Positions 1-8,400 are shown, counted from the first letter of the stretch. The stretch is DNA of 64,000 nucleotides from Streptomonospora litoralis (GCF_004323735.1 NZ_CP036455.1:1979101-2043100), one strand, 5' to 3'. Notes: generated by a model not told the origin, from the sequence alone. Program-made: numbers and translations.

Positions 1-1
1 C

Positions 2-244
2 TCGGCGGTGACCGTCAAGGAGTCCATCGAGCGCGTCATCGCCGAGGCCGCGCCCGAGATCGGCGAGATCCGGGTCGACGGCATGGACGAAGGCCCGGCC
101 GAACCCGACCGGGGCGAGGCGGGCTTCGTTCCGCTGGACTCGGTGCGCCACCGCCCGCCCGAGCACGCCATGACCTGCACCGTCCCCGCCGATCTGGCGG
201 CCGATGGCCCCGCGGCCGAGGCGGCGGCCGGAGAGCGGGCGTGA
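2..244 (+). CDS. NifU-like Fe-S scaffold protein, C-terminal part (5' end outside window)
   Basis: The frame is open from the first base and ends in TGA at 242-244, so only the last 80 residues are visible. The opening segment (SAVTVKESIERVIAEAAPEI) resembles the helix that follows the CxxC of NifU C-terminal scaffold domains; the cysteine pair would lie left of the window. The tail is acidic and Pro-rich. It overlaps the next gene by four bases (GTGA), indicating translational coupling. NifU-like genes commonly sit in actinobacterial uptake-hydrogenase operons, where they are thought to supply Fe-S clusters; that role is inferred here from the hyp neighbours. Confidence 0.7.
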   Translation, partial: SAVTVKESIERVIAEAAPEIGEIRVDGMDEGPAEPDRGEAGFVPLDSVRHRPPEHAMTCTVPADLAADGPAAEAAAGERA

Positions 245-972
245 GCCGGGCCGCAGGGCCGGGCGCCGGGGCGGGGCTGCGCCGCTTCGTTCGCGAACCC
301 GAGCGCCCGGCGCCGGGCGAGCACTGCGAGATGTGCGCGCAGCCGGTGGAGGAGACCCACTCCCACGTCGCCGACCTCGCCAAGCGCAGCGTGATGTGCG
401 CCTGCCGCGGCTGCGCCCTGCTGTTCACCGAGCGGGGCGCGGCCGGCGGCCGCTACCTGACTGTGCCCACGCGCTACCTGCACGACCCCGACTTCACCGC
501 GGCCGCCGGGGTGTTCGAGGAACTGCAGATCCCGGTGGGCATGGCGTTCTTTCTGTACAACTCCGAGCAGGAGCGCACCGTCGCCCTCTACCCCAGCCCC
601 GCCGGCGCCACCGAGTCGCTGCTCCCGGTGGAGACCGCGGAGGCGGTGACGGGCTCCGGCGCCGCCATCGCGTTCACCGGCACCGAGGCCGCCGCCGACG
701 TCGAGGCGGTGCTGGTGCGCCGCCGCGACGCAGCCGAGCAGGACGCCGGCGCCTACGAGGGGTTCCTGGTGCCCGTCGACACCTGCTACCGCCTGGTCGG
801 CCTGGTCCGGTCCACCTGGAAGGGCTTCGACGGCGGGCAGGCGGCCCGGCGCGCTCTCGACGGCTTCTTCGCCGAATTGCGCGAGCGCAGCCGCCGCGTC
901 GGCCCCGCCGATCCCGGTGCCGCGGCCGCCGCCTGCCGCGACGGCGCCACGGGCGAGGGGGCGAGCCGGTGA
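241..972 (+). CDS. DUF5947-type hydrogenase-cluster protein
   Basis: 243 residues from a GTG that overlaps the previous stop. Near residues 30-60 there are two cysteine clusters, CEMC and CACRGC, that look like a zinc-ribbon or Fe-S site, separated by a HSH motif. The rest is a soluble alpha/beta protein without signal or membrane segment. I recognise the family from actinobacterial high-affinity [NiFe]-hydrogenase operons (DUF5947); its biochemical role is not established. Its position between a NifU-like gene and DUF6084, all with overlapping ends, suggests it acts in assembly or electron transfer of that hydrogenase (inference). Confidence 0.75.
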   Translation: MSRAAGPGAGAGLRRFVREPERPAPGEHCEMCAQPVEETHSHVADLAKRSVMCACRGCALLFTERGAAGGRYLTVPTRYLHDPDFTAAAGVFEELQIPVGMAFFLYNSEQERTVALYPSPAGATESLLPVETAEAVTGSGAAIAFTGTEAAADVEAVLVRRRDAAEQDAGAYEGFLVPVDTCYRLVGLVRSTWKGFDGGQAARRALDGFFAELRERSRRVGPADPGAAAAACRDGATGEGASR

Positions 973-1616
973 GCACACTCGAATTCACCTGCACGGGCGC
1001 CGACACGCGCCGCTTCGCCGCCGCACCCACCATCGACCTGCACACCCGCATCACCGACTCCTCGGGGAGCGGCGTCCACACCATCGTGCTGCAGTGCCTG
1101 GTGCGCATCCAGCCCCGCAGGCGCCGCTACTCCGACGCCGAAGCCGAGGGGCTGCGCGACGTGTTCGGCGAAACCGGCGAGTGGGCCCGCACCATGCAGG
1201 CCCTGACCCTCGCCAACACGTCGGTGATCGTGCCCGCCTTCACCGGCGCCACCGACGTCGACGTCCCGCTGCCGTGCAGCTACGACTTCGAGGTGGCCGC
1301 CGCCAAGTACCTGCACGCCCTGGGCGACGGCGACGTCCCGCTGCTCGTGCAGTTCAGCGGCACCGTCTTCCGCAAGGCACCGCAGGGCTTCACCGTCGAG
1401 CAGGTGCCCTGGGACCTGGAGGCCGAGCACCCGCTGCCGGTCGCCGTCTGGCGGCGCACCATGGACCACTACTTCCCCGCCGGCGGGTGGATCCGGGCGC
1501 ACCGCGACACCGTCGACGCCCTGCAGTCGTTCAAGTCCCGCAACGCGCTGCCGACATGGGACGACGCGCTCATGCGGCTGCTGGACAAGGCCGGGGAGGC
1601 CCGCGATGACCTTTGA
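969..1616 (+). CDS. DUF6084-type hydrogenase-cluster protein
   Basis: 215 residues starting at GTG 969, which overlaps the DUF5947 stop (GTGA). The start is fixed by this overlap and by the N-terminal sequence STLEFTCTGADTRRFAAAP; longer upstream readings in this frame are arginine-rich antisense noise. No signal peptide or membrane helix is visible, and it is mostly beta-rich in appearance. Homologues are companions of actinobacterial group 1h-type hydrogenase genes (DUF6084). The function is unknown; the tight coupling to DUF5947 and the following gene suggests a shared complex or assembly step. Confidence 0.75.
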   Translation: MSTLEFTCTGADTRRFAAAPTIDLHTRITDSSGSGVHTIVLQCLVRIQPRRRRYSDAEAEGLRDVFGETGEWARTMQALTLANTSVIVPAFTGATDVDVPLPCSYDFEVAAAKYLHALGDGDVPLLVQFSGTVFRKAPQGFTVEQVPWDLEAEHPLPVAVWRRTMDHYFPAGGWIRAHRDTVDALQSFKSRNALPTWDDALMRLLDKAGEARDDL

Positions 1617-3099
1617 CGCCGCCCGCCAGGTGGCCGACGCCGTGCTGCTGGAGGGCTACCTGCTGTACCCCTACCGCGCCTCCGCCGCCAAGAACCAGGT
1701 GCGCTGGCAGTTCGGGGTGCTGGCGCCCGAGGGGTCGGGCACCGCCGAACCCGCGGCCTCGACGACCGAGTGCCTGGTGGAGTCGGTCCGCGAAGGAGCG
1801 GCGCTCGACCTGCGGCTGCGGTTCCTGCGGGTGCGCACCCGATTGGGCCCCACCGGATCCGGCGCCGCAGACGCCGACGCCCCGGGGCACGGCGGCGCCG
1901 AGCCCGGATCCTCAGACGACGGCCCGGCCGACTGGGACGAGGGCGAGCTGCGCGAGATCGACGCCTCGGTCGCGCTCGGCGACACCCCCGGCCGGGTCGA
2001 GGTTCCCTTCGCCCTGGCCGCCGCGGAGCACACCGACGACGACGGCACGCGCTTTCGCGAGGAACGCCTCGACGGCGCGATCGTCGTCGAGACCGAACCG
2101 ATCGACGGCCCCTACGGCCTGGTCAGAGTCCGCGTGCGGGTGGAGAACCGCACCGACTGGCCCGACCCCGACACGCCGCGCCCGGCCATGCTGCGCTCGT
2201 CGCTGGTCTCGGCGCACACCCTGCTGCACGTCGGCGGCGGCGCCTCGTTCGTCTCGCTGCTGGAACCCCCCGAGTGGGCGAGCGCGGCCGTCGCGGACTG
2301 CGAGAACACCCACACCTGGCCGGTGCTGGTCGGCGAGCCGGGCCGCCGCGACCTGATGCTCTCCTCGCCCATCATCCTCTACGACCACCCGCGGATCGCC
2401 GCGGAGAGTCCGGCCGACATGTGCGACGGCACCGAGATCGACGAAATCCTCACGCTGCGCACCATGGCGCTGACCGACGAGGAGAAGCGCGAGGCGCGCG
2501 CCACCGACCCGCGCGCCGCGCGCATAATCGACCACGCCGACACGCTGCCGCCCGAGCTGCTGGACCGGCTGCACGGCGCCATGCGCTACGTGGAGGATGC
2601 CGTCGGCTCCTCGGCCGCGCGCGCCGCCGCCCCGGGGGCGAACGGCGCACCCGCCGGGCCCACCGAACCCACCGCACTCGACGCGAACGGCGGGCCGGCC
2701 GGTTCCCCCGGCCCGCCCCCTTCGACCGATGCCGCCCGAGCCGCACCCGCCGACGCACCTCCGTTCGACCCACCCGACGCCCCGTGGTGGGACCCCGGCA
2801 CCGACGCCGCGGTCTCGCCCGAGGCCGACGCCGTCGCCGTAGCGGGCGGAACCGCGGCCAAAGGCAGCCGGGTGCTGCTGCGTCCCGGCCGCCGCCGCGC
2901 CGACGCCCAGGACATGTTCCTGGCCGGGCGCCGCGCCGCGGTCGAAGGCGTCTACTTCGACGTCGACGGCGGCGAGTACCTGGCCGTGACCCTGGAGGAC
3001 GACCTCGGCGCGGACCTGCACCAGTGGCACGGCCGGTACCTCTACTTCGCACCCGAGGAGGTCGAGTTGCTCGACCCGCGCACCCAGGACGCGCCATGA
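1606..3099 (+). CDS. Hydrogenase-operon protein of unknown function
   Basis: 497 residues, overlapping DUF6084 by 11 bases and the protease gene by four (ATGA). Residues 1-330 look like an ordered, beta-rich domain (opening MTFDAARQVADAVLLEGYLL); residues about 340-410 are a low-complexity Ala/Pro/Gly linker; the last 80 residues form a second small domain (RVLLRPGRRRADAQDMFLAGRRAAVEGVYFD is split here only by my reading) with conserved-looking aromatic and acidic residues. No cofactor motif, signal or membrane segment is seen. I recognise it only as a regular member of this hydrogenase gene neighbourhood; I assign no function. Confidence 0.65.
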   Translation: MTFDAARQVADAVLLEGYLLYPYRASAAKNQVRWQFGVLAPEGSGTAEPAASTTECLVESVREGAALDLRLRFLRVRTRLGPTGSGAADADAPGHGGAEPGSSDDGPADWDEGELREIDASVALGDTPGRVEVPFALAAAEHTDDDGTRFREERLDGAIVVETEPIDGPYGLVRVRVRVENRTDWPDPDTPRPAMLRSSLVSAHTLLHVGGGASFVSLLEPPEWASAAVADCENTHTWPVLVGEPGRRDLMLSSPIILYDHPRIAAESPADMCDGTEIDEILTLRTMALTDEEKREARATDPRAARIIDHADTLPPELLDRLHGAMRYVEDAVGSSAARAAAPGANGAPAGPTEPTALDANGGPAGSPGPPPSTDAARAAPADAPPFDPPDAPWWDPGTDAAVSPEADAVAVAGGTAAKGSRVLLRPGRRRADAQDMFLAGRRAAVEGVYFDVDGGEYLAVTLEDDLGADLHQWHGRYLYFAPEEVELLDPRTQDAP

Positions 3100-3602
3100 G
3101 CGGCAGGACCCTCGTCGCCGGTGTCGGCAACATCTTCCTCGGCGACGACGCGTTCGGTGTCGAGGTCGCCCGCCGACTGGCCGAAGAGCCGCTGCCCGAG
3201 GGGGTGCGCGTCGAGGACTTCGGTATCCGCGGCGTCCACCTCGCCTACGAGCTGCTCAACGGCTACGACGCGCTCATCCTTCTCGACGCCGCCCCGCGCG
3301 GCGGCGAAGCGGGCACGGTCTACGTCATCGACGCCGACCTGGACGCCGCCGCGACGCCGGAAGGGCCCCGCGGCGGCGCCCCGGTCGCACCGGGCGCTCT
3401 GCTGGACGCCCACGACCTCTCGCCCGACGCGGTACTGGCGCTGCTGAAGTCGCTGGGCGGCGAGGTCGGGCGCATCCACGTCGTGGGCTGCGAACCCGAA
3501 CGCGTCACGGAGCACATGGGACTGAGCGCAGCCGTCGCGGGCGCGGTCGACGAGGCCGTGCGGGCGGTTCGCTCGCTGCTTACCCGGGAGGTACGGACAT
3601 GA
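3096..3602 (+). CDS. [NiFe]-hydrogenase maturation endopeptidase
   Basis: 168 residues, a HupD/HyaD/HycI-type protease that clips the C-terminal tail of the hydrogenase large subunit after nickel insertion. The family start motif GNIFLGDDAFGVEVARRL gives the first Ni-sensing acid (in DDAFG); LILLDAAP holds the second acid and DAHDLSP the histidine region; IHVVGCEPE is the typical core strand near the end. Length is normal for the family. Start ATG 3096 overlaps the preceding stop; the end overlaps the following micro-ORF by four bases. A dedicated protease implies that the large subunit gene lies nearby, probably left of the window. Confidence 0.9.
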   Translation: MSGRTLVAGVGNIFLGDDAFGVEVARRLAEEPLPEGVRVEDFGIRGVHLAYELLNGYDALILLDAAPRGGEAGTVYVIDADLDAAATPEGPRGGAPVAPGALLDAHDLSPDAVLALLKSLGGEVGRIHVVGCEPERVTEHMGLSAAVAGAVDEAVRAVRSLLTREVRT

Positions 3603-3706
3603 AGTGGTGGATGGTCGCCCTGGTCGTCGTGAGCCTGGGCATCGGTGCGCTGGTGCTCATGATGCTGCCCGACATCAAGCGCTACCTGAAGATTCGGAGG
3701 ATGTAG
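3599..3706 (+). CDS. 35-residue single-helix membrane protein (DUF6893-like)
   Basis: A very short gene locked between its neighbours: ATG 3599 overlaps the protease stop by four bases and TAG 3704-3706 stands three bases before hypC. The product MKWWMVALVVVSLGIGALVL... has one hydrophobic helix (residues 4-23) followed by a basic tail ending KRYLKIRRM. This matches the small-protein family DUF6893 that I associate with actinobacterial hydrogenase operons. Its role is unknown; a membrane anchor or adaptor for the hydrogenase complex is a reasonable inference from size and position. Confidence 0.7.
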   Translation: MKWWMVALVVVSLGIGALVLMMLPDIKRYLKIRRM

Positions 3707-3709
3707 CCC

Positions 3710-3982
3710 ATGTGCCTGGGCATCCCCGGCGAGGTCGTCGAGCTGAACACCGAGCAGCCCGACCTGGCCAAGGTGAACGTCAGCGGGGTCAAGCGGGCCA
3801 TCAACATCGGCCTGCTGGAAGGCGAGAGCGTCGAGCCCGGCGACTGGATCCTCATCCACGTGGGATTCGCACTGTCCAAGATCGACGAGGACGAGGCCGA
3901 GGCGGCGCTGAACTTCCTCAAAGGCATCGGCCAGGACTACGAGGACGAGCTCGACGCGCTGCGCCACTCCCAGATCGAGTGA
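3710..3982 (+). CDS. hypC: Hydrogenase assembly chaperone HypC
   Basis: 90 residues beginning MCLGIPGEVVEL, the defining HypC/HupF start with the essential Cys2. HypC partners HypD to carry the Fe(CN)2CO unit to the large subunit and then acts as its chaperone. The beta-barrel core and the helical acidic C-terminus (DEDEAEAALNFLKGIGQDYEDEL) are both present, and length is normal. It lies three bases after the 35-residue membrane protein and 38 bases before hypD, so it is clearly part of the same operon. Confidence 0.95.
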   Translation: MCLGIPGEVVELNTEQPDLAKVNVSGVKRAINIGLLEGESVEPGDWILIHVGFALSKIDEDEAEAALNFLKGIGQDYEDELDALRHSQIE

Positions 3983-4020
3983 CAGGCGCGACGACGACAA
4001 GGCAGAAGGAGGCGCCGACG

Positions 4021-5148
4021 ATGCGGTTCGTCGACGAGTACCGCGACGCCGACCAGGCGCAGGCGCTGGCGGCGAGGATCGCCGACCTGTGCGAGCCCGG
4101 TCGCCACTACAAGTTCATGGAGGTGTGCGGCGGGCACACGCACACGATCTACAAGCACGGCCTGGAGGACTACCTGCCCGACAACGTCGAGCTGGTGCAC
4201 GGTCCGGGCTGCCCGGTGTGCGTGATTCCGATGGGGCGGGTGGACGACGCCATCCACATCGCCCAGCAGCCCGACGTGCTGATGACCTCCTTCGGCGACA
4301 TGATGCGGGTGCCCGGCAGCACGCGCTCCTTCATCGACTCCAACGCCGACAACACCGACATCAAGATGGTGTACTCGCCGCTGGACGCGCTGAAGACCGC
4401 GAAGAACAACCCCGACAAGCACGTCGTCTTCATGGCGATCGGGTTCGAGACCACCGCCCCCTCGACCGCGATGACCCTGCTGCGTGCGGCCGCCGACGGC
4501 GTGCAGAACTTCTCCGTCTTCTGCAGCCACGTCACGGTGATCCCCGCTATCAAGGCGATCCTGGACTCCCCGGACCTGCGCCTGGACGGGTTCATCGGGC
4601 CCGGCCACGTCTCCACCGTCATCGGCTGCCGGCCCTACGGGTTCATCCCCGAGCAGTACGGCAAGCCGATGGTGGTGGCCGGGTTCGAGCCGCTGGACAT
4701 CCTCCGCTCGATCCACATGCTGCTGCGGCAGCTCGCCGACGGCCGCTGCGAGATCGAGAACCAGTACAGCCGCGTGGTGCCCTGGAACGGCAACAGCACG
4801 GCCCTGCGCGCCATCGGCGACACCATGGAGCTGCGGCCCTACTTCGAATGGCGCGGGCTGGGCTTCATCTCGCAGTCGGCGCTGCGGGTGCGCGAGGAGT
4901 ACGCCCGCTTCGACGCCGAGCGGATCTTCGACATGCCGGGGGTGCGGGTCGCCGACCCCAAGGCGTGCCAGTGCGGCGAGGTGCTCAAGGGCGTGCTCAA
5001 ACCCTGGGAGTGCAAGGTCTTCGGCACCGCGTGCACCCCCGAGACGCCGATCGGCACGTGCATGGTCTCCTCCGAGGGGGCGTGCGCGGCCTACTACAAC
5101 TACGGCCGCTTCGAGCGCGACCGCGTGAAGGAGGCGACCCGCGCATGA
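4021..5148 (+). CDS. hypD: Hydrogenase maturation protein HypD
   Basis: 375 residues from ATG 4021, chosen for its AAGGAGGCG Shine-Dalgarno sequence. HypD is the Fe-S scaffold on which the iron, CN and CO ligands of the [NiFe] site are assembled with HypC and HypE. Conserved signatures are visible in order: EVCGGHTHTIYKHG (about residue 36), HGPGCPVCVIP (about 60), GFETTAPSTA (about 140), FCSHVTVIPA (about 165) and the C-terminal cluster-binding run with CQCGEVLKG, KPWECKVFG and CMVSSEGAC. Full length with all expected cysteines. It overlaps hypE by four bases. Confidence 0.97.
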   Translation: MRFVDEYRDADQAQALAARIADLCEPGRHYKFMEVCGGHTHTIYKHGLEDYLPDNVELVHGPGCPVCVIPMGRVDDAIHIAQQPDVLMTSFGDMMRVPGSTRSFIDSNADNTDIKMVYSPLDALKTAKNNPDKHVVFMAIGFETTAPSTAMTLLRAAADGVQNFSVFCSHVTVIPAIKAILDSPDLRLDGFIGPGHVSTVIGCRPYGFIPEQYGKPMVVAGFEPLDILRSIHMLLRQLADGRCEIENQYSRVVPWNGNSTALRAIGDTMELRPYFEWRGLGFISQSALRVREEYARFDAERIFDMPGVRVADPKACQCGEVLKGVLKPWECKVFGTACTPETPIGTCMVSSEGACAAYYNYGRFERDRVKEATRA

Positions 5149-6362
5149 GCACCCCCCAGCGCTCGGCCGAGTGGGCCGAGCGGGCCGTGGCCGAGAACGC
5201 CGCCGCCGAGCAGGCCGAGCAAGTCGAGCAACCCGAGCAGGCCGCGGGCTCCGCGCACACCGGCGCCCAGCCGCACGCCGGCGCCCGCACCGGCGACCGC
5301 GAGCAGCGGGTGCTCGACCGCATCGACCGCGCCCGCCGGCGCAAGCCCAAGATCACCGACGAGCGCGTCACCCTGGCCCACGGCGCCGGCGGCAAGGCCA
5401 CCGCGACGCTGATCCAGGCCATGTTCCTCGACGCCTTCCGCAACCCCGCCCTGGAGCGGCTGGACGACGCCGCCACCGTCTCCGCGGGCGGCGGCCGCCT
5501 GGCGATGACCACGGACTCCTTCGTCGTCTCCCCGCTGTCCTTTCCCGGCGGCGACATCGGCGACCTCGCCGTCAACGGCACCGTCAACGACATCTCGGCC
5601 TCCGGAGCCCGCCCGCTGTACCTCAGCGCCGGGTTCATCCTGGAGGAGGGGCTGGAGATGAGCGAGCTGGCACGCATCACCGAGTCCATGGCCCGCGCCG
5701 CCGAGAACGCGGGTGTGCAGATCGTCACCGGCGACACCAAGGTGGTCCAGCGCGGCAAGGGCGACGGCTGCTACATCAACACCGCCGGGGTCGGCGTCGT
5801 CGAGCACGGCGCGGTGCTGGGCCCCGACCAGGCGCGGCCGGGCGACGCCGTCATCGTCTCCGGGCCCATCGGCGACCACGGCGTCACCGTGATGCTCGCC
5901 CGCGGCGAACTCGACATCGAGTCCGACGTCGTCTCCGACACCGCGCCGCTGAACGGCCTCGTGGAGGCGCTGATGGGCGCCTGCAGCGGGGTGCGGTGCC
6001 TGCGCGACGCCACCCGCGGGGGAGTGGCGACCGTCCTCAACGAGATCGCCGCCGCCTCCGACACGGCCGTCGTCGTCGACGAGAAGCTGGTGCCGGTGCG
6101 CACGGAGGTGCGGGGGGCCGCCGAGATCCTGGGTATCGACCCGATGTACATGGCCTGCGAGGGCCGCCTGGTCGCGGTCGTCGACGGCGCGGAGGCCGAC
6201 GCGGCGCTGGAGGCGATGCGGGCCCACCCCATGGGGCGCGACGCGCAGCTCGTCGGCACGGTCAAGGACGACCCGCCGTCGCTGGTGCTGCTGAAGACCG
6301 AGTTCGGTGGCACCCGGATCGTCGACGTGATGATCGGCGATCCGCTGCCGCGGATCTGCTGA
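5145..6362 (+). CDS. hypE: Hydrogenase maturation protein HypE with an N-terminal extension
   Basis: 405 residues. HypE dehydrates the thiocarboxamide made by HypF on its C-terminal cysteine to yield the cyanide ligand. The AIR-synthase-like core starts near residue 72 (ERVTLAHGAGGKATATLIQ), contains DDAATVSAGGGRLAMTTDSF and CLRDATRGGVATVLNEIAAA, and ends in PRIC, the modified cysteine. Typical HypE proteins are about 340-350 residues; here about 70 extra residues precede the core, rich in Ala, Glu and Gln with a basic RIDRARRRKPK junction. The ATG overlaps the hypD stop; a later internal start is not excluded, but the ATGA overlap argues for this one. Confidence 0.95.
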   Translation: MSTPQRSAEWAERAVAENAAAEQAEQVEQPEQAAGSAHTGAQPHAGARTGDREQRVLDRIDRARRRKPKITDERVTLAHGAGGKATATLIQAMFLDAFRNPALERLDDAATVSAGGGRLAMTTDSFVVSPLSFPGGDIGDLAVNGTVNDISASGARPLYLSAGFILEEGLEMSELARITESMARAAENAGVQIVTGDTKVVQRGKGDGCYINTAGVGVVEHGAVLGPDQARPGDAVIVSGPIGDHGVTVMLARGELDIESDVVSDTAPLNGLVEALMGACSGVRCLRDATRGGVATVLNEIAAASDTAVVVDEKLVPVRTEVRGAAEILGIDPMYMACEGRLVAVVDGAEADAALEAMRAHPMGRDAQLVGTVKDDPPSLVLLKTEFGGTRIVDVMIGDPLPRIC

Positions 6363-6464
6363 GGCCGCCCGGCCCCTGCAGCCCTTGATGCAGGATCCGA
6401 AGCACCGTCCGGGCAGTGAGCGACGCGCGGCCGGCCCGGCGGGAGGCCGGCGGAGGAGAAGCAC

Positions 6465-6794
6465 ATGCACGAGATGGCGATCACGCAGAGCGTGGTCGAA
6501 ACCGTCTGCGAGCGGCTGGAGGGCGCTCCGGCGCGCGCGCTCACCCTGGAGATCGGCAGGCTCTCCGGTGTCGTCCCCGACGCCGTGCGGTTCTGCTTCG
6601 ACATGGCCGCCGACGGCACCGCGCTGGCCGGTGCCCGGCTCGACATCACCGAGCCGGACGGCCGGGCCCGCTGCCGCGCTTGCACGAACGAATTCCGACT
6701 CGACGACCTGATCGCGCTGTGCGGCTGCGGCAGCGCCGACGTGGAGATCACGGGCGGCCAGGAGCTGCGCATCCGGTCAGTGGAGGTGCTGTAA
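6465..6794 (+). CDS. hypA: Nickel-insertion accessory protein HypA
   Basis: 109 residues beginning MHEMAITQSVVE, with the Ni-binding His2 and Glu3 of HypA. The zinc site is CRAC followed 14 residues later by CGC, the compact variant of the usual second CxxC. HypA delivers nickel together with HypB. It is separated from hypE by a 102-base gap, the widest in this operon; a GGAGGAGAA ribosome-binding site precedes the ATG. hypB follows after four bases. Confidence 0.93.
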   Translation: MHEMAITQSVVETVCERLEGAPARALTLEIGRLSGVVPDAVRFCFDMAADGTALAGARLDITEPDGRARCRACTNEFRLDDLIALCGCGSADVEITGGQELRIRSVEVL

Positions 6795-6798
6795 CGAT

Positions 6799-7695
6799 AT
6801 GTGTGCCACCTGCGGGTGCTCCGACCCCGCCGGCCCCCGCCTCACCGAGGTGCACCCGGGCGCGTCCGAGCACGGCCACGAGCACGCCCACGAGCACGAG
6901 CACGCCCATGGGCACGAGCACGCCCATGGGCACGGGCACGGGCACGGCGGCCTTCGGCATCGGCACGGCGACGAATCCGGCCATGGGCGTCCTGCCCGGT
7001 CCGCACCGTCGGCCGATTCCGGCGCCGACGAGCAGACCGTGGTCCTCGAAGAGCAGGTGCTCGCCAAGAACGACCGGCTCGCCGAACGCAACCGCGCCTG
7101 GCTCGACGAGCGCGGCATCCTCGCCGTCAACCTGATGAGTTCGCCCGGTTCGGGCAAGACGACCCTGCTGGAGCGCACCGTCCGCGAGCTCGGCCCCGAT
7201 GTGCCCGTCTCGGTGATCGAGGGCGATCAGGAGACCCTCATCGACGCCGAGCGCCTGCGGGCGACCGGGTGCGCCGCGGTGCAGATCAACACCGGAGCCG
7301 GCTGCCACCTGGACGCGGCGATGCTGGAGTCCGGCCTGCACCGGCTCGACCCCGCGCCCGCCTCGGCGGTCTTCGTGGAGAACGTGGGCAACCTCGTCTG
7401 CCCGGCGCTGTTCGACCTCGGCGAATCCTGCCGGGTGGTGATCTGCTCGGTCACCGAGGGCGCCGACAAACCGCTGAAGTACCCGCACATGTTCCGCGCC
7501 GCCGACCTCATCCTGGTCAACAAGGCCGACCTGCTCCCGCACCTGGACTTCGACGCGGACTTTTTCACCGACTGCGTCCGCCGGGTCAATCCGGGTGCCG
7601 ATCTGCTCTGGATCTCCGCCGCACGCGGCGAGGGCCTGGACACCTGGTACACCTGGCTCCACAAGCGCATGCCCGATCCCGCGGTGACGAGCTGA
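6799..7695 (+). CDS. hypB: Nickel-binding GTPase HypB
   Basis: 298 residues. The N-terminal CATCGC is the high-affinity nickel site; residues about 27-58 are a histidine-rich stretch of alternating His-Glu/Gly/Ala typical of nickel-storing HypB. The GTPase domain has MSSPGSGKTTLL (P-loop, about residue 112), the metal-site GAGCHLDA, and NKADLLPHL for guanine recognition; NVGNLVCPALFDLGE is a HypB hallmark. It is the last gene of the operon; 98 bases separate it from the convergent XRE-cupin gene. HypF is not in the window and should be sought to the left or elsewhere. Confidence 0.96.
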   Translation: MCATCGCSDPAGPRLTEVHPGASEHGHEHAHEHEHAHGHEHAHGHGHGHGGLRHRHGDESGHGRPARSAPSADSGADEQTVVLEEQVLAKNDRLAERNRAWLDERGILAVNLMSSPGSGKTTLLERTVRELGPDVPVSVIEGDQETLIDAERLRATGCAAVQINTGAGCHLDAAMLESGLHRLDPAPASAVFVENVGNLVCPALFDLGESCRVVICSVTEGADKPLKYPHMFRAADLILVNKADLLPHLDFDADFFTDCVRRVNPGADLLWISAARGEGLDTWYTWLHKRMPDPAVTS

Positions 7696-7793
7696 CCGCG
7701 CCGCCCGCCCGCCCGGCCGGCCGTCGGCGCCGTCCCACGCGAGCCGAAACCGTCTGCTCGTCGGGCGCCGCCGGCACGGCGGTGCGTCCACGT

Positions 7794-8381
7794 TCAGTCG
7801 CGCCGCGGCTGGACGTGGACGCGCTCGCCCTGCGTCCCGAACAGGATGAGTAGCTCGACCACCCGCCCGTCGGCGGTTCCCAGCCAGTGCGGCAGCGTGG
7901 TGTCGAACTCGGCGGCCTCACCCGGACCGAGAACGAGGTCCCGCTCGCCGAGCACGAGTCGCAGCCGCCCGTTGAGGACGTAGAGCCACTCGTAGCCGCT
8001 GTGGGTCTTCAGGCTCGGTACCGCCGGTGCCTTGCGGCCGGGAATGATCATCTTGTACGCCTGCACACCGCCCGGTCGGCGCGAGAGCGGGATGAACGTC
8101 ATGCCGTAGCGGCGGATCGGGTGCAGATGGATCCGCGGGTCGCCGGTGTGCGGGGCGCCGACGAGGTCGTCCAGGGGGACGTCGTAGGCGCGTGCCAGCG
8201 GCAGGAGCAGTTCCAGGTTCGCCCGCCGCCGGCCGCTCTCCAGGCGGGACAGGGTGCTCTCCGAGATGCCGGTCTTCGCCGCGACCTCGGCCAGGGTGCT
8301 GCCGCGCTGTCGGCGCAGGGCACGCAGCCGTGGCCCGACCACGTCCAGCACGCCCTCGATCTCCTCGCTCATAGCGTCCAT
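7794..8381 (-). CDS. XRE-family regulator with C-terminal cupin domain
   Basis: 195 residues if started at MDAMSEE (8381), 192 from MSEE (8372). Residues about 10-65 form a classic helix-turn-helix (LRALRRQRGSTLAEVAAKTGISESTLSRLESGRR is the segment, read in parts), and residues about 110-190 a small cupin (HSGYEWLYVLNGRLRLVLGE, then DTTLPHWLG). Such proteins sense a small ligand through the cupin and repress neighbours. It is divergent from the methyltransferase gene; a perfect inverted repeat lies exactly at its 5' end, overlapping the start region, which suggests autoregulation and control of the methyltransferase. Confidence 0.88.
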   Translation of the reverse strand: MDAMSEEIEGVLDVVGPRLRALRRQRGSTLAEVAAKTGISESTLSRLESGRRRANLELLLPLARAYDVPLDDLVGAPHTGDPRIHLHPIRRYGMTFIPLSRRPGGVQAYKMIIPGRKAPAVPSLKTHSGYEWLYVLNGRLRLVLGERDLVLGPGEAAEFDTTLPHWLGTADGRVVELLILFGTQGERVHVQPRRD

Positions 8382-8400
8382 TCTTGCCGCTCCGGCAAGA
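8382..8400. promoter_or_regulatory. Perfect inverted repeat, candidate operator of the XRE-cupin regulator
   Basis: TCTTGCCG-CTC-CGGCAAGA: two 8-bp arms with a 3-base spacer, located in the 92-base divergent region between the XRE-cupin gene and the methyltransferase gene. It abuts the regulator start codon, the usual place for an autoregulatory site. Binding by this regulator is an inference. Confidence 0.6.

Noticed and set aside
6363-6464. Riboswitch or extra gene between hypE and hypA
   Set aside because: Only 102 bases, with no recognisable aptamer core or credible frame; GC-rich dyads are expected by chance here.
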